Notes: a model not told the origin generated them from the letters alone. A stretch of DNA of 18,964 nucleotides from Candidatus Glassbacteria bacterium RIFCSPLOWO2_12_FULL_58_11 (GCA_001780825.1 MFIX01000239.1:2209-21172), one strand, 5' to 3'; shown: positions 7,460 through 15,433, counted from the stretch's first letter. Program-made: numbers and translations.

Positions 7460-8239
7460 ATGCAGCCGATCAGTGAAATCGCCCTCGGGCAGATAGAAAT
7501 ATATTCGATCATTTTCCTGCGGGTGAGCGGGATTATTTTCACCATGCCTTTTTTCGGCTCGGAGAATGTCCCCCGGATGGTACGGATCGGACTCTCCCTG
7601 GTTTTGACCATGGTGATCGTGCCGACCCTGGATGTCAGCGGGGTGGTCCTGCCCGATAACCTGCCTATGTATGTGGTGATGCTGTTCAAGGAACTGCTGG
7701 TCGGATTGATCCTGGGCTTTATCGCCCAGCTTATATTCAACGGGATACAGTTCGCCGGCGACCTGGTCGGCTTTCAGATGGGCCTGCGTATCGGGAATAT
7801 CATCGACCCGATGAGCGAGGAACAGGTCAGCGAGATCGGCACCCTTCAGAACATGCTCGCCGTGCTGATTTACCTGAGTCTGTTCTGGGACCATTTCCTG
7901 TTCAAGGCGCTGGCGGGCAGCTTTCATGTCATTCCAATCGGCGGGGTGCATCTCGAGCAGCCGCTGGCTCTCGAGCTGGTGCGCATGAGCGCCGAGGTGT
8001 TCATCATCGCCCTGAAACTCGGCGCGCCGCTTCTGGCCGCCCTATTCCTGGCGGATGTCGCCATGGGCTTTATCGCCCGCACGGCTCCGCAGATCAACGT
8101 TTTCATCATCGGTTTTCCGGTGAAAGTCGGCGTGGGTATGCTGCTGCTCGGGATCAGCCTGCCGTTTTTCGTTTACGTGTTTACCAAGCTAGTGCAGGGC
8201 ATGGAGAACAACATTCTGATCGCGCTCAGGTATTTATAA
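7460..8239 (+). CDS. fliR: Flagellar type III export-gate protein FliR
   Basis: FliR is the sixth subunit of the FliP5-FliR1 export-gate core in the inner membrane. The 259-residue protein has the usual set of membrane helices and the family stretches FLRVSGIIFTMPFFG, GLILGFIAQLIFNGIQFAGDLVGFQMG, LGAPLLAALFLADVAMGFIARTAPQ and NVFIIGFPVKVGVGMLLL. ATG 7460 is chosen because GGAG (7448-7451) stands 8 nt upstream and the product then has normal FliR length. The frame stays open upstream to 7379 but that part is the hairpin-rich spacer. It follows fliQ after an unusually long gap and is followed by flhB after 15 nt. Confidence 0.96.
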   Translation: MQPISEIALGQIEIYSIIFLRVSGIIFTMPFFGSENVPRMVRIGLSLVLTMVIVPTLDVSGVVLPDNLPMYVVMLFKELLVGLILGFIAQLIFNGIQFAGDLVGFQMGLRIGNIIDPMSEEQVSEIGTLQNMLAVLIYLSLFWDHFLFKALAGSFHVIPIGGVHLEQPLALELVRMSAEVFIIALKLGAPLLAALFLADVAMGFIARTAPQINVFIIGFPVKVGVGMLLLGISLPFFVYVFTKLVQGMENNILIALRYL

Positions 8240-8254
8240 CGGGAAGAGGGACCG

Positions 8255-9334
8255 GTGGCCGAGGAATCCCCACAGGAAGAACGGACCGAAGAACCTACTC
8301 AAAAACGCCTCGAGGATGCCAGGCTCGAGGGTAATGTCCCCCGCTCGGTGGAGCTTTCCAGCATGATGGTGCTGCTGACCGGCGTGGTGGGAATTTTCTT
8401 TTTCGGCTCAGAAATGTGGAAAGAGATGAAAGAAGCAGGCTATTTCCTGTTCAATAATGCGGTCTCGCTGGAAATCAGCCGCGACAACCTGCAGGACTAT
8501 GCCAGCGCTTCCGGGTTTTTCATGCTCAGGGTCATGGGCCCGCTCTTTCTATTGTTGATGCTCGTGGGCATAGCCACCGGGATCGCCCAGTCCGGCCCCA
8601 ATTTCACCTGGAAGCCCCTGATGCCCAAGATGAACCGGATGAACCCGCTCAAGGGGCTGAAGCGCACCTTTGCCTCTAGCCGGGCCCTGGTCGAGCTGGT
8701 TAAGAGCGTGCTCAAAGTGATTGCGGTGGCGGCGCTGGCCGTCTGGACCATCCGGGGCATGTTCAGCGATTACATCCGGCTGCTGGACCAGGAGGTCGGC
8801 CAGTTCTTTATCTACCTTATGCGCCAGATTTTCAACCTGAGCCTGCGAATCGCCCTGCTGTTGTTGCTGCTGGCCCTGCTGGATTATTTCTGGCAGCGTC
8901 ATAAGCATTTCAAAGATCTGCGCATGAGCCATCACGAGATCAAGGAGGAGCGCAAGCAGCAGGAAGGCGATCCGATGATCAAGAGCCGGATCCGCTCCAT
9001 CCAGCTCGAGACCGCCCGCCGGCGCATGATGCAGGATGTTAAAGAGGCGGATGTGGTGGTGACCAACCCAATCCACCTGGCGGTGGCGCTTAAATACGAC
9101 CAGCTCAGGATGCGCGCGCCGGTGGTTGTGGCCAAGGGAGCGCGGCTGGTGGCCGAAAAGATCAAGGAAATCGCCCTGGCCAATAATATCCCGATCGTGG
9201 AAAACAGGCCGCTGGCGCAGTTGCTGTTCAAGGCGGTCGAAATCGGCGCCGAGATACCCTCGCACCTCTATAAAGCGGTGGCCGAGGTCCTGGCTTATGT
9301 TTACCGCCTGAAGAAAAAACGAATCGCCGTCTGA
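8255..9334 (+). CDS. flhB: Flagellar export substrate-specificity switch protein FlhB (NPIH variant)
   Basis: FlhB helps open the export gate and, after self-cleavage in its cytoplasmic domain, switches export from rod/hook to filament proteins. The 359-residue protein begins with GTG and the typical ERTEEPTQKRLEDARLEG. It has four membrane helices between about residues 30 and 210, then the basic cytoplasmic linker HHEIKEERKQQEGDP. The C-terminal domain holds the autocleavage site, here T270-N271-P272-I273-H274 (TNPIHLAVALKYD), in which the usual Thr of NPTH is Ile. The cleaved Asn and Pro are kept, so cleavage is likely but its rate may differ. APVVVAKG, ENRPLAQLL and EIPSHLYKAVAEVLAYVYRL complete a normal domain. 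AGAGGG stands four bases before the GTG. Confidence 0.96.
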   Translation: MAEESPQEERTEEPTQKRLEDARLEGNVPRSVELSSMMVLLTGVVGIFFFGSEMWKEMKEAGYFLFNNAVSLEISRDNLQDYASASGFFMLRVMGPLFLLLMLVGIATGIAQSGPNFTWKPLMPKMNRMNPLKGLKRTFASSRALVELVKSVLKVIAVAALAVWTIRGMFSDYIRLLDQEVGQFFIYLMRQIFNLSLRIALLLLLLALLDYFWQRHKHFKDLRMSHHEIKEERKQQEGDPMIKSRIRSIQLETARRRMMQDVKEADVVVTNPIHLAVALKYDQLRMRAPVVVAKGARLVAEKIKEIALANNIPIVENRPLAQLLFKAVEIGAEIPSHLYKAVAEVLAYVYRLKKKRIAV

Positions 9335-9359
9335 ATAAACCGGCAAAAGTTGGAAAATT

Positions 9360-11426
9360 ATGCGCTTCAATAAATACAGCGATGTGATGCTCGCCCTGGG
9401 TCTGGTAGGGATCCTGGTGGTGATGATCATCCCGATCCCGCCGACGCTGATGGACCTGGTGCTGACCCTGGATATCAGCCTCAGCCTGCTGATCCTGATA
9501 GTTGTCCTTTACACCACCGAGCCGCTGCAGTTTTCGGTGTTCCCGGGGCTGCTGCTGATGGTTACGCTGTTCCGGCTGTCGCTTAACGTGGCCACCACCC
9601 GGCTGATCCTCAGCGAGGCCTACGCCGGCCGCCTGATCGAGGCCTTCGGCACTTTCGTGGTCGGCGGCAACTATGTGGTTGGGATTATCATCTTCTCGAT
9701 CCTGGTGATAATTAATTTTGTGGTTATCACCAAGGGCGCGGGCCGTATCGCCGAGGTGGCCGCCCGCTTCACCCTGGACAAGATGCCGGGCAAGCAGATG
9801 GCTATCGACGCCGACCTGAACAACGGCCTGATCGATGAGCACCAGGCGCGCGCCCGCCGCGAAAAAATCGATCGCGAGGCCGAGTTCTACGGGGCAATGG
9901 ACGGCGCGGCGAAATTCGTCCGCGGCGATGCGATCGCGGCGATCCTGATTACCTTTATCAATGTCCTCGGCGGCTTCGTGATCGGCGTGGCGCAAAAGGG
10001 GATGAGCTTCCAGGATGCGATCAAGACCTATACCCTGTTGACCGTAGGTGACGGTCTGGTGAGCCAGATTCCAGCCCTGGTGGTCTCAACCGCCGCCGGC
10101 ATCATTATCACCCGCGCCAGCAGCGAAAGCCACCTGGGCATCGACATCCAGAACCAGCTCATGGCCAAGCCGCGGGCGCTGATTATCACCGCCTCGGTCC
10201 TGACCTTTTTCGGCCTGGTCCCGGGCTTGCCGACCATCCCGTTTCTGATCCTGGCTGCAATTGTGGGCCTGATGGCCATGGGCGCCCGAAGCCAGATCGC
10301 CGAAACCAGGAAGGCCGAGGAGGAAGCCGAGGAAAAGAAAGATGAGGCCCCGCGGGATGTCAGCTCGCAGATCGAGGGCTACCTTCAGGTCGATCCGCTG
10401 GAGCTGGAGATCGGCTACGGCCTGATTCCGCTCGTGGACCTCGAACAGGGAGGCGACCTGCTGGGCCGGATTACCGAGATTCGCAAGCAGTGCGCGATCG
10501 AAATCGGCATCATTGTGCCGCCGATCCGCATCCGCGACAACATACAGCTTAAAAACAACGAGTACGTGATTAAAATCCGCGGGGTGGACGTGTCCCGCGG
10601 CGAGGTGATGGTCAACCAGTTCATGGCTCTCGATCCCGGCACGGTGACCGGGAAAGTCGAGGGCGTCCCGACTGTCGAGCAGGTGTTCGGGCTGGAGGCG
10701 CTCTGGATCAACGAGGACCAGAAAGAAAATGCCGAGATGGCTGGTTATACCGTGGTGGAGCCGCCGGCGGTCCTGGCCACACACTTGATGGAGACCCTCA
10801 AGCGTCATGCGCACGAAATCCTCAGCCGCCAGGATACCCAGACACTGCTCGATAACATAAAGAAAGAAAACGCCACCCTGGTCGAGGAGCTGATTCCGAA
10901 TGTCATGAGCGTAGGCAGCGTGCAGAAGGTGCTACACAACCTGTTGCGCGAGCGGGTGCCGATCCGCGACCTGGTGACCATTCTCGAGGCGCTCTCGGAT
11001 TATGCAGGCCAGACCAAGGACCTGAATACGCTCACCGAATACGTCCGCCAGAACCTCTCCCGGACCATTTTCAGCCTTTACCGGGACGCTGAGGGCAAGG
11101 TGACCGCCATTACCCTCGCCCCGGATGTGGAAAAGACCATTATCGATGTCGTCCAGTCCGCGGTAACCAAGGGCAGTTCGCTGGCCATGCCGCCGCGGTT
11201 CATCGAGCGGGTCACCTCCGCGCTCAAGAGCCAGGTGGACCGCATGAGCAGCGAGGGACTCCAGCCGCTGCTGGTTTGTTCGCCGACTGTGCGGCAGTAC
11301 TTCAAGCGTCTGGTAGAGCCGGTTTTCCCCAACCTGGTGGTGATCTCCTATGCCGAGCTGCCCCAGACGGCTGAAATCGTGTCGTTCGGCACTATCCAGA
11401 CAGAAAAGGAGAATGCGCTTAGATGA
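9360..11426 (+). CDS. flhA: Flagellar export-gate protein FlhA
   Basis: FlhA is the large nonameric export-gate protein that uses proton motive force and docks chaperone-substrate complexes. The 688-residue sequence has about eight membrane helices in the first 310 residues. The FHIPEP signature starts near residue 129 (RIAEVAARFTLDKMPGKQ, then MAIDADLNNGLIDEHQARARR). After a charged linker (AEEEAEEKKDEAPRD) comes the cytoplasmic domain with PPIRIRDN, YVIKIRGV, EALWI, THLMETLKRHAHEILSRQ and LLRERVPIRDLVTILEAL, all typical. It begins 25 nt after flhB and its TGA overlaps the flhF ATG as ATGA, pointing to translational coupling. Confidence 0.97.
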   Translation: MRFNKYSDVMLALGLVGILVVMIIPIPPTLMDLVLTLDISLSLLILIVVLYTTEPLQFSVFPGLLLMVTLFRLSLNVATTRLILSEAYAGRLIEAFGTFVVGGNYVVGIIIFSILVIINFVVITKGAGRIAEVAARFTLDKMPGKQMAIDADLNNGLIDEHQARARREKIDREAEFYGAMDGAAKFVRGDAIAAILITFINVLGGFVIGVAQKGMSFQDAIKTYTLLTVGDGLVSQIPALVVSTAAGIIITRASSESHLGIDIQNQLMAKPRALIITASVLTFFGLVPGLPTIPFLILAAIVGLMAMGARSQIAETRKAEEEAEEKKDEAPRDVSSQIEGYLQVDPLELEIGYGLIPLVDLEQGGDLLGRITEIRKQCAIEIGIIVPPIRIRDNIQLKNNEYVIKIRGVDVSRGEVMVNQFMALDPGTVTGKVEGVPTVEQVFGLEALWINEDQKENAEMAGYTVVEPPAVLATHLMETLKRHAHEILSRQDTQTLLDNIKKENATLVEELIPNVMSVGSVQKVLHNLLRERVPIRDLVTILEALSDYAGQTKDLNTLTEYVRQNLSRTIFSLYRDAEGKVTAITLAPDVEKTIIDVVQSAVTKGSSLAMPPRFIERVTSALKSQVDRMSSEGLQPLLVCSPTVRQYFKRLVEPVFPNLVVISYAELPQTAEIVSFGTIQTEKENALR

Positions 11427-12673
11427 AAATCAAAAAGTACGTGGCCCCCTCGATGCGGGACGCCCTGGAAAAAATGAAGCGGGATCTCGGAACCGGCGCG
11501 GTGATCCTCGGCTCACGCAAGATCAGCCGGGGCGGACTGCTGGATTTCCTGGGCCGGGAGATGTTCGAGGTCACCGCCACCACCGAGGAAAACGTCCTGC
11601 TCGACCGGAAAAAAGCTCCGGCGGGCGGCGGACCTAACGGATCGCGCATCTCGGTGACTATCGGCGATGACGGCCCGGTCACGCGGCCCGCGGCCGCCGA
11701 TTTCTCCTCGGTTATCAAATCCACTCTGGAGCAGAGCGGAACGCCGGCTCCTACGGCTGGCGCCGGAGGGCTGTCCTCAGGCGGATCGTCCAATGTCCAC
11801 CTGCTGCGGCAGGAGCTCAAGGAGCTGAAATCCGCGGTGGGGGAGATGGCCGAACAGATCAAGTACCAGAAAATGCCTGCCCTGCCCGCGATGCTGAAAG
11901 AGATCTACAAGAAGCTCTCGGGAATCGAGCTGGAGGAGAGGACCGCCGTCGAGCTGGTGCAGAACCTCTACGGCCGTTACAGCGAAAAGGAATACGGGAA
12001 CCGCGAGCTGGTGGAAAAATTCCTGATCGATGAAATCTCGCGGATGATCCGGGTGGTCAAGCCGAGCCCGGTGCGCGAGAAGGCTCCGCTGAAGATCGTT
12101 TTCCTCGGACCTTCCGGAGTGGGCAAGACCACCTGCCTGGCCAAGCTCGCCACGAGCAAGAAGTTTTACGGCGACCGGCGCGTGGCGATGATCACGGCCG
12201 ACACCTACCGCGTGGCGGCTACCCAGCAGCTCGGCACGTTCAGCGAGATCGCCGATATCCCGATGGAGATCGTGCATTCCCCGCGGGACTTGACCCGGGC
12301 GCTGAAACACCACCAGGATAAAGAGGTGATCCTGATCGATACCGCAGGCGGCAGCCAGTACAACGATAAGCTGATCTCCGAGCTGAAAGAGCTCCTCGAG
12401 GCCGCCGACCCGGATGAGGTGCAGCTCGTGCTGTCGGTAAACACCAAGCCCAAAGACATGCAGCACATGATTAAAAGGTTCAAGATCAGCCAGAGCACAC
12501 GGCTGCTGCTGACCAAGTTCGATGAAACCCTCACCTTCGGTTCCATCGTCGCCGTAGTCCGGGATTCCGGCGTACCGTTGAGCTATCTGACTTTCGGCCA
12601 GGAGGTGCCGGAGGATATCGAGCTGGCCGACCCGCTGAAAATCGCCAGGCTGGTGGTAAACAACGTATTTTGA
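11423..12673 (+). CDS. flhF: Flagellar SRP-type GTPase FlhF
   Basis: FlhF is the third SRP GTPase beside Ffh and FtsY and sets flagellar position and number, often at a cell pole. The 416-residue protein has the FlhF N-terminal segment (MKIKKYVAPSMRDALEKMKR), a Gly/Ser/Pro-rich linker around 85-125, and an NG domain. The G-domain shows Walker A GPSGVGKTT from residue 229, ITADTYRVAATQQL (with DTYR), DTAGGSQ (306-312) and TKFDET (G4). The third motif has Gly310 where DTAGR is usual in SRP GTPases. Its ATG overlaps the flhA stop. The flhG gene that commonly follows is missing here; a small membrane protein gene comes next. Confidence 0.95.
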   Translation: MKIKKYVAPSMRDALEKMKRDLGTGAVILGSRKISRGGLLDFLGREMFEVTATTEENVLLDRKKAPAGGGPNGSRISVTIGDDGPVTRPAAADFSSVIKSTLEQSGTPAPTAGAGGLSSGGSSNVHLLRQELKELKSAVGEMAEQIKYQKMPALPAMLKEIYKKLSGIELEERTAVELVQNLYGRYSEKEYGNRELVEKFLIDEISRMIRVVKPSPVREKAPLKIVFLGPSGVGKTTCLAKLATSKKFYGDRRVAMITADTYRVAATQQLGTFSEIADIPMEIVHSPRDLTRALKHHQDKEVILIDTAGGSQYNDKLISELKELLEAADPDEVQLVLSVNTKPKDMQHMIKRFKISQSTRLLLTKFDETLTFGSIVAVVRDSGVPLSYLTFGQEVPEDIELADPLKIARLVVNNVF

Positions 12674-12701
12674 CAATCCGATAAACGGATCCTGAACGCT
12701 G

Positions 12702-13004
12702 ATGCAGAGCAATATCCTTAAAATCTCGTTTCTGATGTCCTATCTGACGATGCTGATCTGCGTGGTCAGCGGGATTCCCTTTGTCACCTCGCTGTTCCGG
12801 TCGATCATCCTGATGGCTATTTTCAGTCTGGCCGGCCTGCTGATCCGCTGGTGGATGCTGAGAATGATCAGCGGACTGGGCGAGGAGGCAAAACCCGAGA
12901 GTTACGGCACCGAGAGCTACGAGGCGGAACCGGGCGGGGAGGAGGACTACAGCGCTGACGATACTGAATATGAGAACAACCTGGAACAGAGCAATAACGG
13001 ATGA
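12702..13004 (+). CDS. Small two-helix membrane protein with acidic tail, in the flhG slot
   Basis: I do not recognise this 100-residue protein. It has two likely membrane helices, about residues 8-24 (SFLMSYLTMLICVVSGI) and 32-53 (LFRSIILMAIFSLAGLLIRWWM), and then a polar, strongly acidic and Ser/Tyr/Gly-rich tail (58-100; GEEDYSADDTEYENNLEQ). With a basic Arg pair after helix 2, the tail is probably cytoplasmic. The gene sits 28 nt behind flhF and 75 nt before the preferred fliA start, in the operon position often held by flhG, but it has no Walker motif and cannot be FlhG. The start codon lacks a clear ribosome-binding site, though the frame, composition and position support a real gene. 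Confidence 0.7.
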   Translation: MQSNILKISFLMSYLTMLICVVSGIPFVTSLFRSIILMAIFSLAGLLIRWWMLRMISGLGEEAKPESYGTESYEAEPGGEEDYSADDTEYENNLEQSNNG

Positions 13005-13079
13005 TAACCTTCCCTCATGAAAGGGCCTATGCTGCATAATTATCAGACAGAAACGGTTGTGCGTAATCCAGAGGGCAAA

Positions 13080-13901
13080 ATGACTGCAGCACAGAGGAAA
13101 CCGCCCACGGACGCGGCGGCGATCAAGGCCGAGGAGCGGTCCCGGAAAAACGAACAGATCGAGAAGCTGGTCGAGGCCTACCGCCAGAGCGGGGACCCCA
13201 AGATCCGGGAGAAGATCCTGATCGCCAACCTGCCGCTGATCAGCTACATTTCTGAGCGGCTGGCGGTCTCGCTCCCGCAGTCGGTGGAGCTGGACGACTT
13301 GAAAAGCCTGGGAATCCTGGGGCTGATCGATGCGATAGAGAATTACAAACCGGAGAAGCTGGTCCGATTTACCTCCTACGCCGCCCTGCGGATCAAGGGC
13401 TCGATCATCGACGGCCTGCGCAGCCTGGACTGGGTCCCGCGCAGCGTGCGCAAAAAAGCCCGGGACCTGGAGAAGAACCTGCACCAGCTCGAGGTGGAGC
13501 TGGGTAGGCCGGCCAGTGAAAAGGAGATGTCGGTCCGGCTAGGGATCAGCCTCGAGGACTACCAGAGCCTGCTCGAAGAGGTCAGCCCGATTACTTTCCT
13601 CTCGCTCAACGATACGGTGTACGAGGATGAGGACCAGTCGATCAGCCTGGGGGATGTGATCGAGGACTCGGGTAACTTTGGGCCGCACTCGCTGCTCGAG
13701 CGCCAGGAGGTCAAGCATCTGCTGGTCGGCGGGATCAATTCTCTGCCCGAGCGCGAGAAGCTGGTAGTGGCGCTCTACTATTATGAGGGCCTGACCCTCA
13801 AGGAGATCGGCGAAGTGATGCAGATTTCCGAGTCGCGGGTTTGCCAGATTCACACCGAGGCCATGCTGAGGCTGCGCGGCAAGCTGAAATATACCCTCTG
13901 A
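13080..13901 (+). CDS. fliA: Flagellar sigma factor sigma-28 (FliA)
   Basis: FliA directs RNA polymerase to late flagellar genes such as flagellin and chemotaxis genes. The 273-residue protein has region 2 (about 45-118: NLPLISYISERLAV, DLKSLGILGLIDAIENYKP, RFTSYAALRIKGSIIDGLRS, DWVPRSVR), region 3 (about 125-190) and region 4 with the helix-turn-helix LTLKEIGEVMQISESRVCQIHTEA. The DWVPRSVR and YAALRIKG stretches mark the FliA/WhiG group. I prefer ATG 13080 because GAGG lies five bases upstream; an in-frame ATG at 13017 would add 21 poorly conserved residues without a ribosome-binding site. It is the last gene of the fliP-fliA run. No FlgM anti-sigma factor is recognised in the window. Confidence 0.95.
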   Translation: MTAAQRKPPTDAAAIKAEERSRKNEQIEKLVEAYRQSGDPKIREKILIANLPLISYISERLAVSLPQSVELDDLKSLGILGLIDAIENYKPEKLVRFTSYAALRIKGSIIDGLRSLDWVPRSVRKKARDLEKNLHQLEVELGRPASEKEMSVRLGISLEDYQSLLEEVSPITFLSLNDTVYEDEDQSISLGDVIEDSGNFGPHSLLERQEVKHLLVGGINSLPEREKLVVALYYYEGLTLKEIGEVMQISESRVCQIHTEAMLRLRGKLKYTL

Positions 13902-13938
13902 TTTTTGCGTGAACCATAAATTTGCTCACCGCGGGACT

Positions 13939-13970
13939 CGCCGGGAAAAGGGTAGCTTTTTCCCCCGGCG
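13939..13970. other. Long hairpin downstream of fliA
   Basis: CGCCGGGAAAAG (13939-13950) pairs with the pyrimidine-rich segment ending CCCGGCG (to 13970), with a few unpaired C residues and the loop GGTAG. No T-tract follows, so it is at best a weak terminator for the fliP-fliA transcript. It may instead protect the mRNA end, or be part of the upstream region of the sigma-54 site that begins 15 nt later. Confidence 0.35.
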
Positions 13971-13984
13971 AAGGCCTGGGCGGC

Positions 13985-14000
13985 GGGCATTAAATTTGCA
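13985..14000 (+). promoter_or_regulatory. Sigma-54 (-24/-12) promoter candidate behind fliA
   Basis: GGGCATTAAATTTGCA carries GG at 13986-13987 and GC at 13998-13999 with the exact 10-nt gap, plus CA after the GG and TTGCA at the -12 side. It departs from TGGCACGnnnnTTGCW at the first, sixth and seventh bases. Transcription would start near 14011 and cover the small gene at 14119 and the HDOD gene. Confidence 0.55.
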
Positions 14001-14118
14001 TATAAAAGGTCAGTGAAAGCCACCGCGGAACAGTCCAAAAGAAGCCGCAGAGTGCGGCCAGCCCCCTTCTCGGGCTTCAGGACCGAAGCATTCGGCCTGA
14101 GTGAAAGGAGGGACCCCA

Positions 14119-14415
14119 ATGGTGGTGCCGATTTCCGGCAACCTGAATTTTTTGCCGGTCAAAAGAGGAACCGGAAGTTCCGTCCGCGATCCGGAGAAGC
14201 TTAACTTCGAGGATATCTTACTCGACAAAGTCGAGCCCACGGACCAGGGCGCCGATCCGGGTGAGGAACAGGGCGGGAAAAACGCCAGGGAAAAGAACGC
14301 CGCGCGGCGCGATACTCTCGAGCTGAGAGACCGCACGGTGGAAAACGATTCGCAGGGAGGCGAAATCGTAGCTGCGGAGAAACTGCCGGGTCGAAGGATC
14401 GACCTGCGGGCCTGA
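14119..14415 (+). CDS. Small hydrophilic, probably disordered protein of unknown function
   Basis: This 98-residue product is not one I recognise. It starts MVVPISGNLNFLPVKRG, has a short amphipathic stretch LNFEDILLDKVE, and then is almost entirely charged or polar (EEQGGKNAREKNAARRDTLE) with no hydrophobic core, signal peptide or cysteine. The case for a real gene is the strong ribosome-binding site AAGGAGGG (14105-14112) six bases before the ATG, its place between fliA and an HDOD gene, and a sigma-54 candidate about 120 nt upstream. An anti-sigma factor such as FlgM is a natural thought beside fliA, but the C-terminal FlgM helices are not visible. A short flagellar export substrate or regulator is also possible. 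Confidence 0.55.
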   Translation: MVVPISGNLNFLPVKRGTGSSVRDPEKLNFEDILLDKVEPTDQGADPGEEQGGKNAREKNAARRDTLELRDRTVENDSQGGEIVAAEKLPGRRIDLRA

Positions 14416-14467
14416 CCGCCCGGAACAGGCAGCCCAACTTATCCGGCACGGAAAACTGCTGACGCAC

Positions 14468-15433
14468 ATGAAAAAATCGCCCGGCATCGAACCCGCTCGC
14501 CTGAAAAGAATCACCCAGACCATAATCAATCTGCCGACCCTGCCGACAGTCGTGGCTAAGATGATCGAGCTGATTGATGACCCGAAAAGCTCGGCCCGCT
14601 CCTTAAGCCGGCTGATTAAGACCGACCAGGTGCTTACCGCCCGCATCCTCAGGCTGGCCAATTCATCCTATTACGGTTTCCCGAACCCGATCAGCTCGAT
14701 CAATCTGGCCATCGTGGTCCTCGGTTTCGATACGATCAAGAATCTCGGCCTTTCGGTATCGGTGATCTCCCGCCTGGCGCGGGCCTCCAATGAGGATGAA
14801 CTGCTGGACTATACCCGGTTCTGGGAGCACTCGGTCGGCGTGGCCGTGGCCAGCCGGATGCTGGCCCGCATGCACGGTTTCCGCGCCATCGAGAGCGAGG
14901 CCTTTGTCGCCGGGCTGATCCACGATATCGGCAAGGTCATTCTCAGCCAGTACCAGACCGCCAACTACTCGCGGGCCCTGCGCCTGGTGGCCGAGGAAAA
15001 TATTTTGCTTGCCCGGGCCGAGGAAAAGGTGTTCGGCGCCAACCACGCCGAGGTCGGCCACTGGCTGGCCGAACGCTGGAACCTGCCGAAACCCCTGGCC
15101 GAGGCGATCCGGCTCCATCACCTTCCGCTGACCGCCCGGACCCGGCCCGAGCTCTGCGCCCTGGTCCATTTCGCTGACATCCTGACCCGTGCGGCCCGGA
15201 TCGGCAGCGGCGGCGACCCGCTCATCCCGCCATTTTACCGCGGAGTGCTGCACGCCCTGCCGCTGCAATTGGACGAAAACGGCAAGGTGGACCTGGATTA
15301 TTACCTTGCCGCCATGCGCGAGGAAATGGAGAACGTCGATTCCTTCGTCAATATCGTCCTGGGCCGACTCCCGGTCGCCGTGGACGAGGAAGAGGAGATC
15401 GGCGGCTCCCGTACTTCGGTCCTGACCGCATAA
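14468..15433 (+). CDS. HDOD-domain signalling protein
   Basis: The 321-residue cytoplasmic protein has an HDOD domain over about residues 10-210: LPTLPTVVAKMIELIDDP, SLSRLIKTDQVLTARILRLANSSYYG, the central FWEHSVGVAVASRMLA, and GLIHDIGKVIL with His152-Asp153. A C-terminal part (about 215-321) includes HLPLTARTRPELCALVHFADIL. HDOD proteins are regulatory relatives of HD phosphohydrolases; where studied they act in signalling, chemotaxis, motility and cyclic-di-GMP circuits, usually without demonstrated enzyme activity. No GGDEF, EAL or receiver domain is attached. The gene starts 52 nt after the small gene and probably shares its sigma-54 promoter, which suggests a role in flagellar or chemotaxis control. 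The ribosome-binding site is weak. Confidence 0.9.
   Translation: MKKSPGIEPARLKRITQTIINLPTLPTVVAKMIELIDDPKSSARSLSRLIKTDQVLTARILRLANSSYYGFPNPISSINLAIVVLGFDTIKNLGLSVSVISRLARASNEDELLDYTRFWEHSVGVAVASRMLARMHGFRAIESEAFVAGLIHDIGKVILSQYQTANYSRALRLVAEENILLARAEEKVFGANHAEVGHWLAERWNLPKPLAEAIRLHHLPLTARTRPELCALVHFADILTRAARIGSGGDPLIPPFYRGVLHALPLQLDENGKVDLDYYLAAMREEMENVDSFVNIVLGRLPVAVDEEEEIGGSRTSVLTA

Noticed and set aside
9228..9995. Long minus-strand frames antisense to flhB and flhA (also 8549-9430 and 10086-10814)
   Set aside because: Shadows of strongly conserved genes, with His/Asp/Gln-rich composition typical of reversed GC-rich coding sequence.
13017..13079. Upstream ATG start for fliA
   Set aside because: It lacks a ribosome-binding site, while GAGG stands at proper distance before the ATG at 13080 and family similarity begins after it.
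13905..14010. Possible c-di-GMP (GEMM) riboswitch behind fliA
   Set aside because: The gap has a long hairpin and GC-rich text but no recognisable GEMM core sequences; a sigma-54 promoter explains part of it better.
14013..14204. Open frame of 63 codons overlapping the small 98-residue gene
   Set aside because: Different frame, no ribosome-binding site, Arg/Ser/Pro-rich peptide without features; the frame starting at 14119 has the good site.
14442..14458. CGGCACGGAAAACTGCT as a further sigma-54 promoter right before the HDOD gene
   Set aside because: The gap between GG and GC is 11 nt rather than the required 10 and the -12 side reads CTGC; sigma-54 tolerates spacing change poorly.
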